DNA of 64,000 nucleotides. Source: Blattamonas nauphoetae (taxonomy: Eukaryota; Preaxostyla; Oxymonadida). The stretch spans positions 1-64,000 of the forward strand of contig JARBJD010000311.1 of assembly GCA_033064195.1 (NCBI GenBank), written 5' to 3'. Shown here piece by piece: positions 56,204-64,000 of the stretch. The position numbers were made by a program, and so were the translations under genes. The stretch's first letter is position 1; each line of letters opens with the position of its first letter. The notes under the pieces are model-generated. The model was not told where the DNA came from. It did no database searches and saw only the letters and a list, made by a program, of their open reading frames with translations.

Positions 56204-57339
56204 ATGTTCGATCTCATGCATGGATCGTAGTTGTGGATTCAAGGGAGGTTTTTTTCACATTTTTTCGTTCACGATCATCAATTGGTGAATACTATGATCC
56301 ATATCATTTTAGTTTTGAGAAGACCGAACAGTCATTTTCCATTTCCGCCTCAACCTTCCTGAATTGGGATGGTCGACCTATCGAATCGACACCTTACAAA
56401 TCGGCGATATGTCGATCTCTTGTGACAATGGTGAAGGAGGGTCATGAGTTCAATGATTCTCTGGAGGAGAAAGCTGAACGGTTTCTTTTCCAGTTACACT
56501 GGTGCTGTGAAGGGGAAACAAATTACAAAGTCCTTCTCTTCAATCCACCTTCTTCCAATCGACCTTGGAGCGTCTTCGTGGAATCAATCGCAGTGCTTAT
56601 TTCGTCATCAAAGCAGAAAATCGTCGAATCAACGATGGATTTGCTTTCATTCATGATCCAGAGAGGTTTACCCGATACCAATCTGGCAATTGCCGAATCC
56701 AACCTGATTCCCCAGCTCATGCTCACCCTCCATCCACTATCTCTCTCGTTCACAGAGGAGAAGATTCACGTTTATCTGATCACTATTCTTTCGAAATTAC
56801 TCTATTTCTTCACACCAGTTGGACATAGAAGTCTCGATCTTTACGATCCTGAGTATCGACCCGTTCACCGTGATGCACTCTTGACACGATTACTCTTCCC
56901 ATTGGAAGAGTATCTGCACCATCTCTGCTCCAACCGTTACACGATCCCGCAGGGGGATTTAACCGACAATTTCATGTTTCTCCTTGCTCGTCTGCTCCAA
57001 ATCTGCCCTGATTTTCAACCAACCATGGATTTTGTTTTTACTCTCCCTGTACTTCTAACAATCACAAGTTCACTGACATTCTTCGAACGCGACCGCTCTG
57101 TCGATCAATTCCTGCATGGACTGCGAGAGTATCTGAGATTTTGGGTCTACGCAAATCGCCAAGCTCGTCAGTCAGAAGCACTCGTTTATCGTTCGGTGCG
57201 AAGTGAAGGATTGGAGGACGCGATCGAACAGCAATCTCGGACGAATACTCGCGAACCCTGCCGTTGGGTGATTGTTGAGCAATGTTTGAGCGTGCAGGCT
57301 TCTAATGGAGCAAATGTCCCCTACCACCATAACTACTAA
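56204..57339 (+). CDS. ARM/HEAT-like all-helical protein, two exons
   Basis: The main frame has no ATG at its 5' end. A tiny first exon (56204-56226, MFDLMHG plus two bases) spliced over an 86-nt intron (GTAGTT donor, CATTTTAG acceptor at 56312) restores an ATG and gives 349 residues in phase. The protein is a helical solenoid (ICRSLVTMVKEGHEF, MDLLSFMIQRGLP, LITILSKLLYFFTP, FLLARLLQICPDF) and ends with RSEGLEDAIEQQ, as in the other ARM-like genes of the window. It probably binds proteins; the partner is unknown. Confidence 0.65.
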
Positions 57340-57668
57340 GAGAGAGATCAGAATGAAGAAAGATCCATCGCGATTGGACGATCTCTAAGGCTGTACCAGA
57401 TACCAGGACCTTTAAATCATCAAAGGCATATTTTCCATCGATATTGTCACGTCATTTTTCCTTTTCACTCATCACAGAATCAAACAATTGTTGTTTTTTG
57501 CCACTGAAAGCCGATTCAGTATCGATGAGAATGGATCAAACAAGGAATTTGGAAAAACAAAAATTTAGTTGATTGGCTCTGATTCATGGGATGGTGAGGA
57601 GGGATTCTTGATCAAACCATTCTTTCGTTTTCATCTGTGGTCGGAATCGCCAAATCGGCCAAATATCG
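57340..57668. other. 0.3-kb gap before the large beta-helix gene
   Basis: No gene is visible; this probably holds the promoter of the 1410-residue gene. Confidence 0.5.
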
Positions 57669-60600
57669 ATGATCCTCCTCCTTCTCCCTCTCTTCCTCCA
57701 GTTCTCACACTCATCACTCCACAGACATAATATCATCACGGAACTCACACTTGAAACGATTCAATCAAACTGGAAGCAGAACTCCGAACGATCGACATCG
57801 ATCACCACTTCGAACCTCCAAAATGGTGTATACATTGCTGAATCTCTGCATCTGGAATCAATCTCGCTAATTCTAAATGGGGACGAAAGAACCAGCCTTC
57901 ATCATTCTTCGTCGACGCAATGGAAGAACAAGCAAGACAGTCACTCTTCGGGAAGACAGGAAAAATCGTGGAGAAGATCTGGAAGCATACTGAACTTGGA
58001 CAATTCAACAATTTCAATGGCATCAATCTCCGCGTTTTTGAGCCGAAACGAGAACCTAAAAAAAGGAATTGGGGGAAATGCCTTTGGCCGATATTTTGGA
58101 GGATCACTGGCCACCCTCACCGCATCGTCGATGTTTGTGTCAGACTGCACTTTATTTTTGGACGGGACGACTTCTCCATTCATTCTGAAATCATCGTCAA
58201 GCAACATTGCGCCATCCTCGGTCGAGCTGGTCCACACTAAAATTGTTGCCTCAGACGCTCTGATGGGTCCAGTGAGTGAGATTGAATCATCTGACACGCC
58301 CTGTCAGTTCGATATTGCGGTTTTCTCGACGCATCTGGACTCGACATGTGTGATGGATGGAAACAGCATCTCGTTCCGTCATTCAGCCAGCAAAAATGCT
58401 GACTCAACTTCATTATCGACGGTATCATCGTCATTACTGTCGAATTCGTTCACAAATGTGACATCCTCATCAAACCACCATTCTCTCGAGACCTCTGCTC
58501 TTTCCCAGCGATGTATTGGATCAACTCTCACCAAATGCACCACAACAGCGATCGTCAAGAGGGATATCATCCTCCACAAAGAATTCAACGCGTTCTTTTC
58601 GGACTATTACAGAACCCTCCGTCCCGAATTCCGCTTCGAAGACACAAATTTCACAGGCCAGGCAGAACACAAGTTTTGGTCCCACAATACATACAGATAC
58701 CAATTCACGCGTAGCCCCTTCACTTTTTTCACCACAAGTGCCTCACCAATCATTTTTTCGCATTGCTCCTTCCACGATCTCGAACAAGATCCAAATGATC
58801 CTTTCTTCGAAGGGGGATTAGCCATCTTAATCCAAACCCCCGCACCTGTGACGATCACATCCTGCGCATTCTCCGACCTTACCACTTACGCAGTCGGCGC
58901 AGCGATCCACATCTCCGCAGCGACGTTCTCGATGATGATCAATGTTCTCATCGAATCCTCAACCTTCACTCATTGCTCCTCGTGTTGGGGTGGAGCTCTT
59001 TACGACACGGTTGGCGGGCAGGTCTCGATCGTCTCGTCGTCATTCATCGAGAACAGAGCTTTCGAATATGGTGGTGCATGTGTTTCGTTTGGCTGTTGTT
59101 ACTCGTTCTGTCGCTTTGACGGGAATCGTGCCTCTTCGGTAAATGCTATCTACGAAGAAGGACCACTTTCCATCAGATTCTGTCATTTCCTGAACTCGGT
59201 GGAAGGAGAAGATTTGTATTACTCGTGTCATACTGAGGTTGTGCTGGGGTGCACGCGATCGCAGGATTGGAGAGAAGGATCGGAGGTCGTGGTGATGGGG
59301 AGTGGCTCGGGAGTGGAGTGTTCGGCGTCGCAGCCATGCAACACGCTCACAGAAGCACTGAACACAGCATCAATGAATGGAAAGGACGTCATTCACGTTG
59401 GATCAGGATGGACAGGTTCAATGACGATTGGGACATTGTTTAGTCAACTGACGCTTCGAGGTTTTTATGCACTGGAGGAAGCATCCAGGAGCACTCACAC
59501 TCCGACATCGTCGTTCTCCATCACTGTTGAACAAAACTCTTTCATCGCTTTGGATTCACTCTCACTCTCACCTGCAAACGGCCTTCCGCTGGTGAAATGC
59601 GAGTTGAGTGGAGGAGGTGTCCAAATGACAAATCTCGAACTTGCGAACATCGAAGGAATCACCATTCCTCTCTTCATCTTCTCAGAAGGTGGACAACGAA
59701 TGATAATATGTCACTTCGAGAATCTCTCCCAAATCACATCCGCCCTCTTCTCAATTTCGGGTTCAGCAGAATGCATGCTCGAGACCGTCCTCTTCCGAAA
59801 CATCGACTCGTCATCAGGTGTGTTTGTCGCCTCGTCAGGCGGTTCAATCTACTTCAGAGATTGTCTATTCCACACCATCACTCGCACAACGGGAGAAGGC
59901 GCTGCAGCCATCGATATGAATGGCTGTAACGCACTTGAAGTCACCACCTGTACTTTCTCACATTGCCACTCGAAGGGGGGACAAGCAGGAGCGTTAACCA
60001 TCATTCGGAACGACAGCTTCCGTCACTCCATCTCCGCGTTCTTTGTAAACAACAAGGGAAAGACAGACACAAACGCTCACGACATCTTCTACGCCGGATT
60101 CGATCCAGAAGTCATCCCTTGGTCTTCATCAGCAATCTCTTCGTTCAGTGATTTCCCACAGGTTGCCACCGACGATGACCGAACTGGAACTCTTCCAGTT
60201 ATCTCGGAACCCTTTATTCTCTGTGAAGAACGTGTCACTTCATCAACTCTGCTTAATCAACCTGCTCTCTTCATAACGGACCTCGCTTTCATCGATCTTG
60301 AACAATCATTCCCCCTGATGGCTACCATTGTGATCACTCTTGACACCAAATCTGAAGATCCAATCACTCTCAGACCAGTCAGACTCTCATGGGCGACTCT
60401 CACAATCAAAGCACCAACAATGGCTTTCACACCTCATGTCCAACAATCAACGGAATCTCAAGGTTCGTTCTTCGTTGTGGATGACTTTAGCAATCTTGTC
60501 TTGCGTTATCTCTACATCATTGTCACATCTGACGAAACTGAACCACTCATTCAAGTTGAAGCACAGTCTTCAGCTCAATTCGAGCAATGTGTTATAACAT

Positions 60601-61901
60601 CCGATGGATCAATCCTTCACAGGCCAATTGTTCGATCGTACGGTACCCTCAACCTATGCAGTCCAACACTCTTCGATTTCACCCTCGAAAGCCACTCCTG
60701 TTTCGAATGCATCAGTGGAGACGTTTCCATCACACATAGTGAATATGATAGTACATCGTGTGCCTCCAACATCACCACAACTGGCGACGGTGCTGTCCTG
60801 AATGCTGACCAATGCAGCGTCTCACTCCATACATATGTTTTCTTCGATTGTCATTCACAGAATGGAGGGCCAGTCTTCTGTCGTGCTTGCTCAGATCTGG
60901 AAACGTATCATCTCCACTTCGTCGGATGTTCAGCGACTCAAAATGGAGGAGCGATGTCGCTCCAGCTTTTCCTTCCAGCAGCAACAATATCTCTCGGGAC
61001 GAATTTTTACATCAATTGTTCAGCGGAGCTGGGAGGAGCTCTCTTTATCAACAGCTCCGGATTGAAATCTCTGTCATTGACTCAGCCTTATGCTGCTCCT
61101 ATCATCGGCGTCCACCTAGTTTTCCCGGTCTTCTCGGGTTGTTCAGCGTCGGAAGGGACAGGAGCGTATTTTGATGGAGATTGGTCGGACATGGATGTCT
61201 GTGGACTGTCGAGTCTGTATATGTCAAACGGAGGCCTTCCATCGACGAGTCAGGATCTGTTCTTCTCCGCTACTGTTGCAGACACCATGCCAGCCTTTGA
61301 TGTGTTCATCCAAAAGCTGAAAGATACGAGTTTGTCAGTGAGCAGCAGATCCACATCGGACTCTGGTCAGTACAAACATGTCGAGGTGGGAGGAGAGAGC
61401 ATTGCATCGTTCAACTTGGAGCGCCCAAAATTCATTCTTCAATCTGAAACGTTCACTGATTACTGTGAGCTGAAGAAGGAGACAAAATGTAGTTCAATCC
61501 ATCGACTTCTCGATCTGTTCCACACCAAAGACGAGGATGACGAATTCGTCCAAATTCCCGTCTTTCTCAGCAACGAAATATCATTCGTTCAGACGGGAAG
61601 GATTCGTTCTCAATCTGTACTCTTCAAAACAGACACAATCAGCAACCCTCTTAGCCCTGTCAAACTTGCCAATGGGCCCACGTTTTGGGAAGCCGACTCA
61701 TTCTTCGTTAGAGTTGAGAAAGATGGAACAGCAGAACTGTCGTTCATTTTGTTCGCCTGGGAAGCTGACGTCGGCTTCTGTGAAGTGGCTGATGAGCAGG
61801 CTTCTGATTTGATCCCAGTGATCCCAGTCGGATCTAATGTCACCAAATACCTACAATACCATTTCGTTTCTTTCATTTCAAAAAAGTCTTCTTATATATG
61901 A
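57669..61901 (+). CDS. Large secreted beta-helix protein, 1410 residues
   Basis: The ATG at 57669 opens a signal peptide (MILLLLPLFLQFSHSS). Two right-handed beta-helix domains follow. The first carries rungs such as CWGGALYDTV and YGGACVSFGC. The second opens with the family's Cys motif (VECSASQPCNTLTEAL near residue 550) and carries GGSIYFRDCLF, GGAMSLQL and GGALFINSSG. The end contains VIPVGSNVTKYLQYHF, but no membrane anchor follows before the TGA, so the protein may be secreted or the 3' end may have been lost. The frame is intronless and intact. A surface adhesin-like role is inferred from the fold. Confidence 0.8.
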   Translation: MILLLLPLFLQFSHSSLHRHNIITELTLETIQSNWKQNSERSTSITTSNLQNGVYIAESLHLESISLILNGDERTSLHHSSSTQWKNKQDSHSSGRQEKSWRRSGSILNLDNSTISMASISAFLSRNENLKKGIGGNAFGRYFGGSLATLTASSMFVSDCTLFLDGTTSPFILKSSSSNIAPSSVELVHTKIVASDALMGPVSEIESSDTPCQFDIAVFSTHLDSTCVMDGNSISFRHSASKNADSTSLSTVSSSLLSNSFTNVTSSSNHHSLETSALSQRCIGSTLTKCTTTAIVKRDIILHKEFNAFFSDYYRTLRPEFRFEDTNFTGQAEHKFWSHNTYRYQFTRSPFTFFTTSASPIIFSHCSFHDLEQDPNDPFFEGGLAILIQTPAPVTITSCAFSDLTTYAVGAAIHISAATFSMMINVLIESSTFTHCSSCWGGALYDTVGGQVSIVSSSFIENRAFEYGGACVSFGCCYSFCRFDGNRASSVNAIYEEGPLSIRFCHFLNSVEGEDLYYSCHTEVVLGCTRSQDWREGSEVVVMGSGSGVECSASQPCNTLTEALNTASMNGKDVIHVGSGWTGSMTIGTLFSQLTLRGFYALEEASRSTHTPTSSFSITVEQNSFIALDSLSLSPANGLPLVKCELSGGGVQMTNLELANIEGITIPLFIFSEGGQRMIICHFENLSQITSALFSISGSAECMLETVLFRNIDSSSGVFVASSGGSIYFRDCLFHTITRTTGEGAAAIDMNGCNALEVTTCTFSHCHSKGGQAGALTIIRNDSFRHSISAFFVNNKGKTDTNAHDIFYAGFDPEVIPWSSSAISSFSDFPQVATDDDRTGTLPVISEPFILCEERVTSSTLLNQPALFITDLAFIDLEQSFPLMATIVITLDTKSEDPITLRPVRLSWATLTIKAPTMAFTPHVQQSTESQGSFFVVDDFSNLVLRYLYIIVTSDETEPLIQVEAQSSAQFEQCVITSDGSILHRPIVRSYGTLNLCSPTLFDFTLESHSCFECISGDVSITHSEYDSTSCASNITTTGDGAVLNADQCSVSLHTYVFFDCHSQNGGPVFCRACSDLETYHLHFVGCSATQNGGAMSLQLFLPAATISLGTNFYINCSAELGGALFINSSGLKSLSLTQPYAAPIIGVHLVFPVFSGCSASEGTGAYFDGDWSDMDVCGLSSLYMSNGGLPSTSQDLFFSATVADTMPAFDVFIQKLKDTSLSVSSRSTSDSGQYKHVEVGGESIASFNLERPKFILQSETFTDYCELKKETKCSSIHRLLDLFHTKDEDDEFVQIPVFLSNEISFVQTGRIRSQSVLFKTDTISNPLSPVKLANGPTFWEADSFFVRVEKDGTAELSFILFAWEADVGFCEVADEQASDLIPVIPVGSNVTKYLQYHFVSFISKKSSYI

Positions 61902-62235
61902 TATTTGAATGGAAAAAAGAGTAAAAAGGAAAATGGTCACTTCATTGATGATGAAAATGCGAACTTTGGGTTCTGATGATTTCGTCAGTTCTTACTCAAA
62001 AATCACAAAAACAAATCGCAAATGCGTTAGTATGCGTAATTTGATGGGATTTACTCACTGATTTTAGTCAATGAAGGGAATACATCGAAAATAGAAATGT
62101 TGGTGAATTTGATCGTGTGTGTTTTTGGGAAATAAGAGCTAACTGAACGATAGAAGAGTATTATGTGAAAACAAGAAGTGAATTGAACATCATAGATGAA
62201 GTGATAATGTGAAAATCTCAAAGAAAAAGAGTTGA
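61902..62235. other. 0.3-kb AT-rich gap between beta-helix genes
   Basis: The stretch is A-rich with no long frame. It may be promoter or a decayed 5' end of the next gene. Confidence 0.5.
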
Positions 62236-64000
62236 GATTTGTTCTCAGTTAAAATTTGGGGACTGACATCAATTGATGTCAGTTTTACCTGTTTTGATGC
62301 CACCACTCAGATGCCTGCTGATGAGTCAGGAAGGATGACGATCACATCGAGCATCTTCGACGAGAAAATCGATCTCACGCATTCGCTGGTTGTCTGCTCA
62401 GCAGGAACACTTGTCATTACTCAATCAACACTCACATCGACAGACTCACCAATTCTCATCAAATGTCCACTTGTCGCGTCCTCCCCACTCTCCTCCCTCT
62501 TTTCCAACGCAGCCACCGAATCGTTAAAGGTTGATATGGAAAATGTGACATTTTCGGATCTGAAGATGGGTGGAAGTGTGGACGGAGTTATGCATTTGGA
62601 TGGACCAAGCTATCTCCACCTGAAGAAGATGAATTTTACGAATGTGTTGTGTGAATCAGAAGAAGCAGTTCGGATTGTTGTGGTTGGCTTGGACTTGGAA
62701 AGAGCGATTGAATATGTTCCAGAATCAGAATTCCCGAAACGAGGAACTAAAATGGATGAATTGTACAAATCGCTGGATCTCTCCGAACCACTCTCGAGTG
62801 CCTATCATTCACCCACTCTCCTCCTCTACTATCATCCGATCACCTCAACCACGATTGTTGTGAGTTCGGATGGTCGCGATGGCTTCTGGTGTGGTGACGT
62901 GTCGTTCCCCTGCCTCAGCCTGAACGAGGCCGATGCACATCTCCTCCCTGACTATCCGTCGCGAATTGTGGTGGCGAAGGGGGCAGTGCTCAAGTCGGAG
63001 CTCGATCTGAGGCAGGACTGCACTGAAATCAAAGCGATGGGAGGAGAGAAGAGTCGTGTGGAGGTGTTGAGAGATGGGAGTCTTGTGAACCAAGCAGATG
63101 CCCTCACTCACTCTCTCACTCTAGACTCGCTTGTCTTCTCTGTGTCGGCTGGTCGGACGACATCTCTTCTTGTGTCTCGAAGTGGAATGCTGACTCTGGT
63201 GAGCTGCTCGTTCGTCTCGTCAGATTCGTCGACGTTGACCTCGAAATTGGTTGAGGTGAGTGGAGGGTCAGTGAAGTTGACCGAAACAGACTTCACTCTC
63301 GTCTCATTCTCGACCACTCTTCTCTCGTTCTCATCATTCGCGTCTGTTGGTCTTCAGAACGTGTCACACAGATCCTGTTCGTCTCACACTCTGATGTCGT
63401 TTGAAGGAGGCAGTTCAACAGAGTCTGCAATTGAGATGCGAGATTGTGTTTTCAAAGGCGAGCCAACACCAGCGCCTTCATCAAACGAGGACGACGTGAT
63501 TTGTGAGTGGGAGAGTGGATTGATTGTGGTTGAGAAATGTTCGTTTGAAGGCTTCTCGTCGACGTTCTCTCATCTTTCGGTTGGGGTTCTTCGTGTCATC
63601 GATTCGTCTGTCTCTCTGAAGACAAGCCAATTCGAACTGAATGGACCGCGTGTCTCCTCATTTCCTTCTCTGAGCTGGAACATCGCTTGCACTGGCTCGA
63701 GTGTGATTGAGTTGGATTCCTCGTCTTCAGACATGGCGACATCTCATTGGATCTCAGCGTCAGAATCATGTGTTGTGAAGCGAAGTGACGAATCACAGAT
63801 TTCTGAACCATTCTTCATCCCAACACTCTCACTCGACAATTGTTCATCGACATATTCATCGAAGAAGAAAGACTATTCAGTTACGATTTCTGGAAGGACA
63901 CTGGTTCCATGTGGTCTTTCTCTGATTGTGTTCGAAGTGAACAACAACTCAGAAGGGAAATCTCTCCCATTTGCTCTCCCCTCATCATTCACAACACATC
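62236..64000 (+). CDS. Beta-helix protein gene, partial (runs off the right edge)
   Basis: One frame is open from 62236 to the last base, about 588 codons, with the first ATG at 62311. It holds beta-helix rungs (IVVEKCSFEGFSS, VSRSGMLTLVSCSFVSS) and the family Cys motif (WCGDVSFPCLSLNEAD) near 62,890, which normally opens the second helix domain. It has no signal peptide, and the helix pattern is already under way at the first ATG. The 5' end is therefore missing, spliced or decayed. Because no stop falls in the window, a start-to-stop ORF search would miss it. Confidence 0.75.
62262..62283. repeat. 22-bp perfect palindrome
   Basis: The half-site ACTGACATCAA is followed at once by its exact reverse complement, with no spacer. 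It lies 28 bp before the first ATG of the partial beta-helix gene, within its open frame. Confidence 0.85.

Overview
The window looks like nuclear DNA of a flagellate protist, most likely an oxymonad/Preaxostyla-type metamonad (Blattamonas-like). That placement is inferred from gene content and was not checked by alignment. The signs are several large secreted right-handed beta-helix proteins, a duplicated six-exon family ending in a SPRY-like domain, many short GT-AG introns (two are exactly 32 nt), very compact spacing, and host genes mixed with a virus-like element. TAA, TAG and TGA all end otherwise clean genes, so the standard code fits.

Bases 1 to about 11,070 hold a decayed virus-like element (Polinton/PLV-type candidate) whose left end lies outside the window. 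It carries a packaging-ATPase-like gene, two paralogous capsid-like genes, small basic or hydrophobic proteins, an S74 chaperone-of-endosialidase fibre and a repeat protein. Nearly every gene is preceded by the same T5-A-T5 promoter motif running into AAATG. Its right edge meets the middle of a host gene (copy D of the six-exon family). Copy D also carries an 862-bp insertion with terminal inverted repeats and an AATT target duplication.

From 12.4 to 23.6 kb lie a beta-helix membrane protein gene, a 28-bp minisatellite of about 45 units, a beta-helix gene with one frameshift, and a multiply broken beta-helix pseudogene. Copies A (23.65-25.92 kb, intact), B (35.23-37.44 kb, one frameshift) and C (49.15-51.38 kb, intact) of the six-exon family share exon lengths 69/97/101/102/44 nt exactly. 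Between them sit two all-helical ARM-like genes, an AIG1-like GTPase, a kelch plus Cys-rich plus multi-TM protein, a small coiled-coil gene, a plasma-membrane Ca2+-ATPase with seven introns and a 250-residue Lys/Glu-rich tail, and a five-exon secreted proline-rich protein with a Kazal domain.

The right part holds a 1394-residue protein with an acidic coiled-coil half, a third ARM-like gene, a 1410-residue secreted beta-helix protein, and a further beta-helix gene that runs off the edge at 64,000. No tRNA, rRNA or CRISPR array was seen.
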